Below are positions 1 to 7,016 of a stretch of 64,000 bases of DNA, one piece after another. Within the stretch, counting starts at the first letter, position 1. Each line of letters starts with the position of its first letter. Position numbers and translations under genes: made by a program. The DNA is from Halothiobacillus sp. (GTDB lineage Bacteria; Pseudomonadota; Gammaproteobacteria; Halothiobacillales; Halothiobacillaceae), in NCBI GenBank assembly GCA_016278265.1, contig JADQCE010000001.1, forward strand, positions 620,001-684,000, written 5' to 3'. The notes below the pieces were generated by a model. That model was not told the origin of the DNA and ran no database searches. It saw only the letters and a program-made list of their open reading frames with translations.

Positions 1-354
1 CCGCCAGACGGCGCGGGCACGGGCCAGACCGTAGAGCAGCTCGTCGCCGGCCACGGCCAGCCACTGCATCACCACCGCCTCGGCGGCCGGATCGGCGGGG
101 ACCCAGTCGGGCGTGCCATATCGGCGGGCAAGGTAGATGAGGATCGCCATCGAATCCCAGATCTGCACCTCGCCATCGACCAGGAACGGCACCTGGCCGC
201 GCGGGTTGATGCGCTTGAATTCCGAGGAGGCAGGCTGCCCGGCGACGACGTCGATGGGGACGCGCTCGTGCTCCAGGTCGAGCATCGAGAGCAGCAATCG
301 CACCTTGTGGCAGTTGCCGGACAGCGGGAAGTCGTAGAGCGTGATCGGACTCAC
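1..354 (-). CDS. Glutathione S-transferase, N-terminal part (cut by window edge)
   Basis: The first 118 residues read M-S-P-I-T-L-Y-D-F-P-L-S-G-N-C-H-K-V-R, the thioredoxin-fold N-terminal domain of a soluble glutathione S-transferase. A Ser/Asn-Cys pair sits near residues 12-15 and the cis-proline segment N-P-R-G-Q-V-P-F follows, then the D-S-M-A-I glutathione-contact motif. The start is a GTG at 352-354; no ATG lies at the right place. The C-terminal helical domain is beyond position 1. It lies downstream of the rhodanese gene on the same strand but is separated from it by a terminator-like hairpin, so it may have its own promoter. The substrate is unknown; the context suggests detoxification of electrophiles or thiol conjugates. 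Confidence 0.85.
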   Translation of the reverse strand, partial: MSPITLYDFPLSGNCHKVRLLLSMLDLEHERVPIDVVAGQPASSEFKRINPRGQVPFLVDGEVQIWDSMAILIYLARRYGTPDWVPADPAAEAVVMQWLAVAGDELLYGLARARAVWR

Positions 355-409
355 GGTGGCGTCTCCGGGAGTGGGGTGGGGTGGCTGTTCATTCCGCCCG
401 AGGAAGAAA

Positions 410-428
410 GGCCCGGCATGCCGGGCCC
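410..428 (-). terminator. Intrinsic terminator after the rhodanese gene
   Basis: A perfect inverted repeat with core GGCCCGGCATGCCGGGCC is followed on the minus strand by CTTTCTTCC. It lies 36 bp past the rhodanese stop, so it probably ends the osmC-to-rhodanese transcript before the GST gene. Confidence 0.65.
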
Positions 429-463
429 AGTTTGTTGCGTGGGCGCCGCGAGGGCGCGTCAGG

Positions 464-1324
464 TCAGGCCACGAAGGGCAGGCCCTCCTCGATCGGCAGG
501 CTCGGGTCGCGCGACCACTCGTTCCAGGAGCCGAAGTACAGCCGCACGTTCTCGATGCCCGCCGCGCGCAGGGCGACCAGCGTATTGGAGGCCCGGGCGC
601 CCTTGAAACAGTACAGGAACACCTGCGAGTCCGGCGAGATGCCGACGCTGTCGCACTCGGCGCGGATCTCGGCAGGCGACTTGAAGCGTGCGACCTCGCC
701 GGGCTTCATGAAGCGATACCACTCGATCCACACCGCATCGGGGAGCCGTCCCTTGCGTGGACAGAAATCCTTGCCGTAGGGCGACGAGCTCTCGGCGATC
801 CACTCGTCCACGTCGCGGACGTCGAGGAGCACCACGTCATCGCGCTCCAGCGCGGCCAGCACGTCGTCCTTGTCCAGCATGACGTCACTGGCGCCGCTGT
901 CGAGCGGGAAGGGCGCGGCGACCGGGGTGGGTGTCTTGGTGCTGACCGGCAGGCCGGCCGCCACCCAGCCTTGAAAGCCGCCGTGCAGGATGCGGATCTT
1001 GTCCCTGGGGTAGCCGAGGTGTTCGAGCAGGAACAGGCCACGACAGGACTGGCCGAATCCCGTGTCCATGGCGTCCTCGTAGAGCACCGCGGTCTTTTTC
1101 CCATCCAGGCCGATGGCACCGAATTTTTCGCTGAACTCCCTTTCTAGCTCGGCCAGGCCTTCCGGGGTGGAGGTGGCGAGGAAGGTAAAGATCTCCGGCA
1201 TGTTGATCGCACCCGGCAGGTGACCGGCGGCATAGGCCTCGGGGTTGCGCGTGTCGATCGGCACGACGGCGGTGGTGCCGAGTAATTCTTGCAAGTCCTG
1301 CGGTTCGATGAGGGGGTTGCTCAT
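464..1324 (-). CDS. Two-domain sulfurtransferase (rhodanese / SseA type)
   Basis: This is a 286-residue protein with two rhodanese domains, the usual length of thiosulfate or 3-mercaptopyruvate sulfurtransferases. The N-terminal inactive domain starts with P-L-I-E-P-Q-D-L and contains Y-A-A-G-H-L-P-G-A-I. The C-terminal domain holds V-L-L-D-V-R-D and the catalytic loop C-F-K-G-A-R-A with Cys near residue 239. It would move sulfane sulfur through a Cys persulfide, for example thiosulfate plus cyanide to thiocyanate. The loop matches neither the C-R-K-G-V-T rhodanese nor the C-G-S-G-V-T mercaptopyruvate signature, so the donor is uncertain. The start at 1324 is chosen because AGGAG lies 7 bases before it; an in-frame start 13 codons upstream lacks this. 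It is the last gene of the osmC operon. Confidence 0.9.
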   Translation of the reverse strand: MSNPLIEPQDLQELLGTTAVVPIDTRNPEAYAAGHLPGAINMPEIFTFLATSTPEGLAELEREFSEKFGAIGLDGKKTAVLYEDAMDTGFGQSCRGLFLLEHLGYPRDKIRILHGGFQGWVAAGLPVSTKTPTPVAAPFPLDSGASDVMLDKDDVLAALERDDVVLLDVRDVDEWIAESSSPYGKDFCPRKGRLPDAVWIEWYRFMKPGEVARFKSPAEIRAECDSVGISPDSQVFLYCFKGARASNTLVALRAAGIENVRLYFGSWNEWSRDPSLPIEEGLPFVA

Positions 1325-1378
1325 GTGGTGCTCCTGGGGCTTCTGGCCCGGCGGTTGTGTCAACGGCGGTGGCCACGT

Positions 1379-2782
1379 TCAGCCGGCTTGTCTCGTGACG
1401 CGCCGGTAAAGGGATTCGTGTTCGATTACTGCTTTTCCGGCCAGCGCGTAACCGGCCAGCTGGCCGCGGCTGACAAAGTCGTTGCGTTGACCCGCATCGA
1501 CTGGCTGTGGCGTCCAGCGGCCCAGGTCCACAAGCTTGCGGTCGGGCGGGCAGAGCATGATCGGCAGGCTGGGCGTCTTGACCCGAATGGCGGCCGGGCG
1601 GTGCTCGAACGGCATGCAATCGCCGCTCAGGGCCGCGGCGGCGGTTTGTGCCATGCGGCGGATCGGTTCGATAAAGAAATAGCTGTTGCCGCCGATCTCG
1701 GCGCAGTCGCCGATGGCGTAGACGTGCGGGTCACTGGTCTGCATGGTTTGGGCCGAGGCGAGGATGCCGCGGTTGGTGACCAGCCCCGCGCGTTGGGCCA
1801 GATCGGTGTTGGGCACCAGCCCCATCGCGGAGATCACCTCGTCGCTGCGGAGCTCTCCACCGTTGGTCAGCGTCACCTTGAGCCGATCGTCGGCCTGATC
1901 GACGCGTGAGAGGCTGGTGCCGGGACGAAAATCCACGCCCTTGGCGGCCAGCTGTTGCCCCAGTTCGTTGCCCAGCGGGGCGGGGGCCAGGCGGTCGAGC
2001 ATGCGTTCGCCCAGGTCGAGCAGGGTTACCCGGTGACCGCCGGCGGTCAGGTCCTCGGCCAGTTCCACCCCGATCAACCCGGCGCCGATGATGGTCAGAT
2101 GCCGCGGCTCGCCGTCGAGACGGGCGCGCAGACGTTGATAGGCGGCCAGGTGGTTGAGGCGGGTAATGCGATTGGCGGCATCGCCATCGAAGGCGCGGAA
2201 GCGTTGGCGGGCGCCAAGCGCCAGCACCAGGTCGCCGTAGTGAACCGGACCGCGCGTGGTTAGCAAGCGCTTGCCGTCGGTGTTCACGGTCAACACCGAG
2301 GTGTTCGGCTGAAGGGTGATGCCCAGTTCGGCCGCCTTGGCCGGTCCGCTTTGTTCGATCAGGTCGGCCGGCGCACGCCCCTGGCTGATCGCCATGGAGA
2401 GGCCGGGCTTGGTGTAGGCGGCGGCCTCGTCGTTGCTGATCAAGGTGATCGGGCGGTCGGGATCGCGGACCCGCAGTTGTTCGGCGACCGTCCAGCCGGC
2501 CACGCCGGCCCCGACGATGACCACCGAGTCCGGACCGCCTACGCCGCCACGCAGGGCCCGAGGGCGTGGGGCATTTGCCTCGGCGGCGCGCTGGGCGGCG
2601 TATTCGTGCAGTGGCATGAAGTCGGCCTTGGTGACCCCGCATAGTGGGCAGTACCAGTCATCTGGGATGTCCTCGAAACGGGTGCCGGGCGCCAGCCCGC
2701 TGTCCGGGTCGCCCTCGTCCTCGTCGTAGATCCAGCCGCATACGGTGCAGATCCAGCGGATGTCTTCTTCAGGCGTGTTCAT
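1379..2782 (-). CDS. Rubredoxin fused to NAD(P)H:rubredoxin reductase
   Basis: This 467-residue fusion begins with a rubredoxin domain: the iron ligands are C12-x2-C15-G and C45-P-L-C48-G. A short Ala/Arg-rich linker leads to an FAD-dependent pyridine-nucleotide-disulfide-type reductase. That part has an FAD GxGxxG motif in V-I-V-G-A-G-V-A-G near residue 90, an NAD(P)H motif in I-I-G-A-G-L-I-G near residue 215, and the second FAD motif Y-A-I-G-D-C near residue 350. Such fusions pass electrons from NAD(P)H through FAD to the Fe-Cys4 centre and on to a partner oxygenase or peroxidase. The candidate partner is the adjacent acyl-CoA-dehydrogenase-like flavoprotein. It is the third main gene of the osmC operon. 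Confidence 0.93.
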   Translation of the reverse strand: MNTPEEDIRWICTVCGWIYDEDEGDPDSGLAPGTRFEDIPDDWYCPLCGVTKADFMPLHEYAAQRAAEANAPRPRALRGGVGGPDSVVIVGAGVAGWTVAEQLRVRDPDRPITLISNDEAAAYTKPGLSMAISQGRAPADLIEQSGPAKAAELGITLQPNTSVLTVNTDGKRLLTTRGPVHYGDLVLALGARQRFRAFDGDAANRITRLNHLAAYQRLRARLDGEPRHLTIIGAGLIGVELAEDLTAGGHRVTLLDLGERMLDRLAPAPLGNELGQQLAAKGVDFRPGTSLSRVDQADDRLKVTLTNGGELRSDEVISAMGLVPNTDLAQRAGLVTNRGILASAQTMQTSDPHVYAIGDCAEIGGNSYFFIEPIRRMAQTAAAALSGDCMPFEHRPAAIRVKTPSLPIMLCPPDRKLVDLGRWTPQPVDAGQRNDFVSRGQLAGYALAGKAVIEHESLYRRVTRQAG

Positions 2783-2939
2783 GGCGGGTCACCTTGGTTT
2801 CGTTCATTTCAGTTGGCGTGGGCGGCCGCGGTTCGGCCTTCCCTCGGCACAGCCAGGCCAGCAGGCTGCCGGTGAGAAGCAGCGGCAGGGCTGGGCCACT
2901 CCGTGGCACGGGCAGGGCAATGGTCGGGTCGCGGTGCAT
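2769..2939 (-). CDS. Possible small membrane protein, 56 aa
   Basis: A 56-codon reading frame fills the gap between the flavoprotein and the rubredoxin reductase. Its ATG (2937-2939) is 4 bases after the flavoprotein TGA (2944-2946). Its stop lies 11-14 bases inside the next gene, an arrangement typical of translational coupling. The product reads [10 protein letters not shown] then a short hydrophobic stretch [13 protein letters not shown] and a polar tail. No family is recognised and there is no clear Shine-Dalgarno sequence. It could be a single-span anchor for the redox cluster, or a chance frame. Confidence 0.35.
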   Translation of the reverse strand: MHRDPTIALPVPRSGPALPLLLTGSLLAWLCRGKAEPRPPTPTEMNETKVTRHEHA

Positions 2940-2943
2940 GGGG

Positions 2944-4095
2944 TCAGTCGATCAACGCCTCGATTTCCTTGCGCAAGTGCTTGATCGCCGGGGTGACGAT
3001 CGCGACGAAGTAGGCCTCGCGCAGCTTGCGTTGGGCCGGGGCGTCTACCAGGTAGCCGTTCGCGCCGGTATGCAGCATGGCGCTATTGGCTGCGCGCAGG
3101 GCGAGCTCCGAGCCGGCCAGTCGCAGTTCCAGTACCTGGCGGAAATAGGCCGGGTCGGGGTTGTGCACGTCTGTGGCCAGTTCGCGCACCAGCGCGCGGG
3201 TGTCCTCGAGTGCCTCGCGCAGCTCGTCCGGCCGGTCGTCGAGATAGGCGTTGATGTGGCCGAGACGCGGTTCGACTTCCTCGCACAGGCGGATACAGCC
3301 CTCGATCACGCCGGTGGCCATGCCCACCTGTAAGAGGACGAAGCCGGCCTTGATGTGATTGAGGAACGGGCCGACCGGGTCGGCGATGATCTCGTTCTTG
3401 GGGATGAAGACATCCTTGAAGAACAGGGCATAGGTGCCGGTGCCTTCCATGCCGCAGAATTCGGCCAGTTGCCGGAACTCGAATCCGGGGGTGTCGGTAT
3501 GGACCAATGCCATCACGTCGCGGGGGTTGTTGCCCTCGACGCGGAAGATCGAGCCGAACACGTGCGATTCGCCCAGGTTCGAGATCCAGGGCAGTTGGCC
3601 ATTGACGATGAAACCGTCGCCGGTCTCCTCGGCGTGCAGCAGGATGTCCTCGATGCCGGCGAAGTATTTCATTGGGTTGGACAGGGCGGTGCCGCCGAGC
3701 AGTTCGCCGCTGGCAAGCTTCGGCAGGACGGTGTCCTTGAGGTGCTGGTTGTCGGAATTCTCGACGTACCAGGCGACCGCGTCCTGGCACCAGGTCATGA
3801 AACCGGTGGACATGCATTCGGCGGAAATGCGGTCCATGTCGTCGATGGCGGCGGCGATGTCCATGCCGGCCGGGTTCTGTGAGGCAAGGTGGTGGCGATA
3901 GGCCCCGGCTGCACCGATTTCGTGCAACAGGTCGGCTGGGTATTCGCCGTGGTCGATCGGGATCACCTTCGGCTTGAGGGCTCGGCGAATGACCGTGTCG
4001 AGATCGGCCGGCGCCTCGGTTTTCAGAAAGCTTGGCACCTCGGGTGGTGCTGCATTCGGTCGAGCCGCCACGGGGGCGTGGGTAGCGAGGTTCAT
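2944..4095 (-). CDS. Acyl-CoA-dehydrogenase-like flavoprotein (SfnB/DszC-like?)
   Basis: The 383-residue protein has the acyl-CoA dehydrogenase fold. There is an N-terminal helical domain, a beta-domain segment around W-I-S-N-L-G-E-S-H-V-F-G resembling the FAD-binding W-I-x-N motif, and a C-terminal four-helix region (A-A-N-S-A-M-L-H-T-G-A-N-G-Y). The usual acyl-CoA dehydrogenase C-terminal (E)-G-T motif is not visible; the corresponding stretch reads A-Y-F-V-A-I-V-T-P. Fatty-acyl oxidation is therefore unlikely. Relatives without the catalytic base include flavin monooxygenases such as DszC and the SfnB sulfur-acquisition family. Placed between an OsmC-like gene and a rubredoxin reductase, it may be a flavin oxidase or oxygenase fed by the latter. 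This role is inference. Confidence 0.75.
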   Translation of the reverse strand: MNLATHAPVAARPNAAPPEVPSFLKTEAPADLDTVIRRALKPKVIPIDHGEYPADLLHEIGAAGAYRHHLASQNPAGMDIAAAIDDMDRISAECMSTGFMTWCQDAVAWYVENSDNQHLKDTVLPKLASGELLGGTALSNPMKYFAGIEDILLHAEETGDGFIVNGQLPWISNLGESHVFGSIFRVEGNNPRDVMALVHTDTPGFEFRQLAEFCGMEGTGTYALFFKDVFIPKNEIIADPVGPFLNHIKAGFVLLQVGMATGVIEGCIRLCEEVEPRLGHINAYLDDRPDELREALEDTRALVRELATDVHNPDPAYFRQVLELRLAGSELALRAANSAMLHTGANGYLVDAPAQRKLREAYFVAIVTPAIKHLRKEIEALID

Positions 4096-4114
4096 GGAAT
4101 CGTCTCCGCAAGGT

Positions 4115-4132
4115 GGCCCGGCGTGCCGGGCC
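4115..4132 (-). other. Intercistronic hairpin between osmC and the flavoprotein gene
   Basis: A perfect inverted repeat, GGCCCGGC-GT-GCCGGGCC, lies 22 bases after the osmC-like stop and about 20 bases before the flavoprotein start. It has no U-tract on the minus strand, so it is more likely an mRNA-processing or stabilising hairpin, or a leaky terminator, than a full stop. Confidence 0.5.
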
Positions 4133-4153
4133 GATTGGCTGATGGCGCGGCGA

Positions 4154-4717
4154 TCAGGCGAGATGGCAGGAGAGATCGACCGGGCGGGTCATGGTGTTGG
4201 CCACCGGTGACCACTTCTCGGCGGTGTCCAGCAGGTCCTGCAGGTCTTCCTGACTGATCGGGTCGACCGTCTCGACGTCGAAGTAGACGCGGATGGCGGT
4301 AAAGCCGAGCGGCTTGGATTCGTCGAGATCGCCCGTGCCCCAGACGGCAGTGACGTTGATGTCCGCTTCCATGTTGAGTTCGAGCTTGCTGATCTTGATC
4401 TGGCGGGCGGTGGCGTTGGCATGCACGCCCACGGCCAGGCAGGCACCCAGGGCGGCCAGGGTGGCTTCGGAGGGGTTGGGGGCGGTGTCGTCGCCCAGCA
4501 GGTGCGGCGGCTCGTCGACCACTACCGGATCGAGGTCGCGGATGTAGGTCAGGTTGCGGAAACGGCCTTCGCAGACGGTCTTCGCCTTGAGCGTGACCAC
4601 CGCATCCGGATTGGCCTTGCCCTTCTCGCTCAGCGCCTTGAGGCCGTCGGCATCGATTTCCTTGATCGCCTGACGGATGCAGGACGGGGCGACGGGTTGG
4701 GCGGTTGCTGTGCTCAT
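4154..4717 (-). CDS. OsmC-family protein
   Basis: The 187-residue protein belongs to the OsmC/Ohr fold. The central helix carries the reactive cysteine in L-A-A-L-G-A-C93-L-A-V-G, preceded by the conserved N-P-S-E. The second catalytic cysteine of classic Ohr/OsmC (C-P-V/Y-S) is replaced: this protein reads W-S170-P-V-A-N-T. A two-cysteine peroxidase cycle is therefore not supported. It may act as a thiol/persulfide-binding or one-cysteine enzyme. An N-terminal extension of about 40 residues, with Cys13 in P-S-C-I-R, precedes the fold. A Shine-Dalgarno GGAGTG lies upstream. It is the first gene of the operon, about 70 bases after a predicted sigma-54 promoter. Confidence 0.85.
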   Translation of the reverse strand: MSTATAQPVAPSCIRQAIKEIDADGLKALSEKGKANPDAVVTLKAKTVCEGRFRNLTYIRDLDPVVVDEPPHLLGDDTAPNPSEATLAALGACLAVGVHANATARQIKISKLELNMEADINVTAVWGTGDLDESKPLGFTAIRVYFDVETVDPISQEDLQDLLDTAEKWSPVANTMTRPVDLSCHLA

Positions 4718-4796
4718 GAGTATTCACTCCGGTTTTTGATTGGCTTGGACATGGGTCGGGATCTCGCTGGACGAGCCCCGCCGTCGCCTATTGCAG

Positions 4797-4813
4797 TGCA
4801 GAGGCTGTGCCAA
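4797..4813 (-). promoter_or_regulatory. Sigma-54 (-24/-12) promoter for the osmC operon
   Basis: On the minus strand the sequence reads TTGGCACAGCCTCTGCA. It matches 11 of 13 defined positions of the RpoN consensus YTGGCACG-N4-TTGCW, including the invariant GG (-24) and GC (-12) at the correct spacing. The expected start of transcription is near 4786, giving a leader of about 70 bases before the OsmC-like gene. Two upstream palindromes at 4888 and 4920 would lie near -108 and -140, where enhancer-binding proteins usually sit. Direct assay is lacking; the call rests on the match and geometry. Confidence 0.62.
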
Positions 4814-4861
4814 CAACCGGAAATGGCGTCACGTCAACGTTTTGGAGGGTTTTCGCGCGCG

Positions 4862-4880
4862 GCGCCCCGTGGTGGGGCGC
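4862..4880. repeat. Inverted repeat in the osmC-cynS control region
   Basis: GCGCCCC-GTGGT-GGGGCGC is a 7-bp-arm inverted repeat. It lies beside the first enhancer-like palindrome, between it and the osmC promoter. It could be a further protein site or a DNA-shape element; its role is unknown. Confidence 0.4.
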
Positions 4881-4887
4881 GCAGTGT

Positions 4888-4932
4888 CGGACAATGTCCG
4901 ATGGTTGTGCGGCGCGGGGCGGACAATGTCCG
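4888..4932. promoter_or_regulatory. Twin palindromic operators (shared upstream activating sites)
   Basis: The 13-mer CGGACAATGTCCG occurs twice, at 4888-4900 and 4920-4932. It is a palindrome except at its centre. The copies are 32 bp apart (three helical turns), so they face the same side of the DNA. They sit nearly midway between a minus-strand and a plus-strand -24/-12-like sequence. Predicted offsets are about -108 and -140 from the osmC start, and -130 and -98 from the cynS start. This is the architecture of binding sites for a sigma-54 enhancer-binding protein. The sequence is not the NtrC consensus, so the activator is unknown and is not encoded in this window. Confidence 0.6.
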
Positions 4933-4996
4933 ATTCGGGGTGTGCCGTCAGGCATGTCGGTCGTCTAACCGTATGAAAGAACGGAAAAAACGAGGC

Positions 4997-5013
4997 TTGG
5001 CAGGCTTCTTGTA
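4997..5013 (+). promoter_or_regulatory. Possible sigma-54-like promoter for cynS
   Basis: TTGGCAGGCTTCTTGTA matches 11 of 13 RpoN consensus positions with correct spacing. The important -12 GC is GT here, so this is weaker than the divergent osmC promoter. The predicted leader is about 59 bases and includes a hairpin at 5026-5043 (GTGGCC-ATTGCC-GGCCAC). A sigma-70 promoter is not excluded. Confidence 0.38.
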
Positions 5014-5082
5014 ATGAAGCGGGTAGTGGCCATTGCCGGCCACGAAGTCAAACCAACGTGATCCCTTGACGGAGATGCCCTC

Positions 5083-5526
5083 ATGATGACCAAGCACGCA
5101 CTGACCGACCTGATCCTGGAAAAGAAGACCGAGCTGGGCCTGTCCTGGGCCGATATCGCCAGTGGCGTCGGCCTGTCCCCGACGTTCGTTACATCGGCCT
5201 GCCTGGGCATGAACAGCCTCAAGCCCGAGTTCGCCGACAAGCTCGTCGCGATCCTCGAACTGTCGGGCGAGGCCAAGGCCGCGATCGAGGCCTGCCCGAT
5301 GAAGACCTGGGAGCAGACCGTACCGACCGACCCGCTGATCTATCGCATCTACGAGGTGATGGGCGTCTATGGGCCAACCATCAAGGAGCTGATCCACGAG
5401 GAATTCGGCGACGGCATCATGAGTGCGATCGACTTCTCGCTCGATATCGATCGTGAGCCCAATCCCGCCGGCGATCGTGTCGTGATCACCATGAACGGCA
5501 AGTTCCTGCCCTATAAGTCCTGGTAA
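5083..5526 (+). CDS. cynS: Cyanate hydratase (cyanase)
   Basis: The 147-residue protein matches cyanase over its full length. The catalytic triad is present as Arg88, Glu91 and Ser114 (I-Y-R-I-Y-E ... G-I-M-S-A-I-D-F). The 3- and 23-residue spacings are the same as Arg96/Glu99/Ser122 of the E. coli enzyme. The N-terminal half is the degenerate helix-turn-helix-like domain (L-S-W-A-D-I-A-S-G-V-G-L-S). It converts cyanate plus bicarbonate to ammonia and CO2 in the cytosol. In thiocyanate or cyanide metabolism it removes cyanate; it also consumes bicarbonate and yields CO2, a link with the carbon genes nearby. It begins with two consecutive ATGs. The gene is single and ends at a strong terminator. 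Confidence 0.97.
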   Translation: MMTKHALTDLILEKKTELGLSWADIASGVGLSPTFVTSACLGMNSLKPEFADKLVAILELSGEAKAAIEACPMKTWEQTVPTDPLIYRIYEVMGVYGPTIKELIHEEFGDGIMSAIDFSLDIDREPNPAGDRVVITMNGKFLPYKSW

Positions 5527-5560
5527 GGACGCTTGCGGCGCAGCCGGGAGCCGAACGTGA

Positions 5561-5590
5561 AAAGGGCGCGTCAAGACGCGCCCTTTCTCT
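5561..5590. terminator. Bidirectional intrinsic terminator
   Basis: AAAGGGCGCGTC-AA-GACGCGCCCTTT has 12-bp arms followed by TCTCT on the plus strand, with an A-run (GAAAA) on the other side. It can end cynS (plus) and the converging 5627-6004 gene (minus). Confidence 0.85.
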
Positions 5591-5626
5591 ATTTTCCCCG
5601 ATTTTCGGCAGCCGTTAGCCGATCCA

Positions 5627-6004
5627 TCAGCCGGGGTGGATCGTCATCACGAAGGAGCCGCCAGGATCCTCTTTGCGACGCCCATGGAAGGTTTGTCGTA
5701 GCCGTCCCATGAAGCGATTCTCGCCAGCTTGCAGGATCACCTGGTCGCCAGGGATCATGTGGGCCTGCTTGAGGGAGATCGGGGCCTCGGGGACGATGAC
5801 CGCAATATTGCCGTCTTCGGTGTGGCCCAGATAGCCGTGAAGATCCTGTTTGTCGTTGTTGACGAATAGCCTGAAGTCGCCCTCATGGCCGGCGGCGATC
5901 CGCCGGTCCAAGGACAGGTCGGCACCGACTTCCTGAAGATACTCATCGGCGGCTCGCAACTGTTCATCGCTGAAATAGGTGCGCTTGATCCAGTCGGAAT
6001 CCAT
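5627..6004 (-). CDS. Conserved-looking hypothetical protein, 125 aa
   Basis: No family is recognised. It is a soluble, mixed-charge protein without a signal peptide or membrane segment. The N-terminus, M-D-S-D-W-I-K-R-T-Y-F-S-D-E-Q-L-R-A-A-D-E-Y-L, looks helical. The middle is rich in short beta-like stretches (D-F-R-L-F-V-N-N-D ... I-A-V-I-V-P-E-A-P). The latter half is M-I-P-G-D-Q-V-I-L-Q-A-G-E-N-R-F-M-G-R-L, possibly a small beta-barrel. There are no cysteines. Upstream GAGGGC can serve as a ribosome site. It lies 79 bp beyond the alpha-carbonic anhydrase stop on the same strand, so it may be cotranscribed with it. Confidence 0.7.
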   Translation of the reverse strand: MDSDWIKRTYFSDEQLRAADEYLQEVGADLSLDRRIAAGHEGDFRLFVNNDKQDLHGYLGHTEDGNIAVIVPEAPISLKQAHMIPGDQVILQAGENRFMGRLRQTFHGRRKEDPGGSFVMTIHPG

Positions 6005-6082
6005 CGGGCAGGCCCTCGGTTGGTCGCATCGTCCTTGAGGCGGAGCTTAGCTCAATCGGGGAGGGCCTGTGTGCCGATACGA

Positions 6083-6829
6083 TCAGTCGATCAGCACCCG
6101 TGCATTGACCGGTTGCACCGGGCGATTGTTATTCATGCCGATCGCCTTCTCGAAGGCCTTGATCTGCTTGGCAGAGAGGGTGGGGTGCCCTTGCATGACC
6201 ACCCAGCGGACCCCCTCGCTGCAGGGAGGCGTGGTCAGCGAGCCGTTGTAGCGGTAATGCTCGGTCTCGGGCGGCAACAGGTCGGCTGCGTCGAACGCCG
6301 CATTCAGTTCAACCTCGTCTCCCGCCGCGTCGGGGAGGCTCTCCACGAGCGTCTCGAGCGTCTCGTTGGCTTCGCCTTTCTCGAAGAGCACGGCCACCAC
6401 GGCCAGGTTGCCGACCGGATCGGCATGGACGAAATGCGCCTCAAGCGGGAAATGACGACCCTCGATCGTGTGCTCGCTCGGGGCATGGAAGTGGAACTGC
6501 TTGAGTTGGAAGTCGTGGCCGTCGAGCGTCAGTGTGCTGCCCTTCTGGTAGTCGACCTGAACGGCATGACCGTTGTTGACGACGTGAATCCCACCGGCAG
6601 AGTAGTCGAAGGCCGGGGCAGGCTGCTCGGCCGCGACGGGGGTGCGCAGGTCGATGGGCGATTGGTTCACGCCATCCCCGCAGGTCTCGAACGACGAATC
6701 CAGGGTTGCCCATTTCGCCGGTCCGGTGTCGCCCTCGTAGGTCCAGTGCGAGGCATCGGCCGCCATGGCCTGGTGGGAAAAGCCGAATGCAGTGACCAGT
6801 ACGGCGAGGGTTCGGGGGGCAATTCGCAT
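6083..6829 (-). CDS. Periplasmic alpha-carbonic anhydrase
   Basis: A 248-residue alpha-class carbonic anhydrase. The N-terminus is a Sec signal peptide (R-I-A-P-R-T-L-A-V-L-V-T-A-F-G-F) with likely cleavage after A-M-A near residue 23, so the enzyme works in the periplasm. The zinc ligands are His113 and His115 (Q-F-H-F-H-A-P-S-E-H) and His132 (E-A-H-F-V-H). The proton-shuttle histidine is in N-N-G-H88. The C-terminal T-T-P-P-C substrate-pocket motif is present; Cys50 and the Cys of that motif can form the usual disulfide. It interconverts CO2 and bicarbonate. Its place a few hundred bases from the dab genes suggests a role in inorganic carbon supply. Confidence 0.96.
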   Translation of the reverse strand: MRIAPRTLAVLVTAFGFSHQAMAADASHWTYEGDTGPAKWATLDSSFETCGDGVNQSPIDLRTPVAAEQPAPAFDYSAGGIHVVNNGHAVQVDYQKGSTLTLDGHDFQLKQFHFHAPSEHTIEGRHFPLEAHFVHADPVGNLAVVAVLFEKGEANETLETLVESLPDAAGDEVELNAAFDAADLLPPETEHYRYNGSLTTPPCSEGVRWVVMQGHPTLSAKQIKAFEKAIGMNNNRPVQPVNARVLID

Positions 6830-6918
6830 TAGGGACTCCTTGGTTCTGTCCGTTTGGGGTTGGTGATCGAGTCCTGCGACAAGATAGGCAGGCTACTAGT
6901 TCCCAAGGGGACCGAATG

Positions 6919-6931
6919 CGCGGTGACCGCG
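6919..6931. promoter_or_regulatory. Palindrome between the alpha-CA and a small membrane protein gene
   Basis: CGCGGT-G-ACCGCG is a perfect 6-bp-arm palindrome in the 187-bp divergent spacer. Outer partial symmetry (ATGCG...CGCAT) extends it. It may be a regulator site for the alpha-carbonic anhydrase and/or the 7017 gene. Confidence 0.35.
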
Positions 6932-7016
6932 TCGCATCTCGGTATGCGTAGACGGCTAATGAAAAGCAGGCTATGCTCAAAAATCGACACTCAGAACCAT
7001 GACAAGGAGCGTGACC

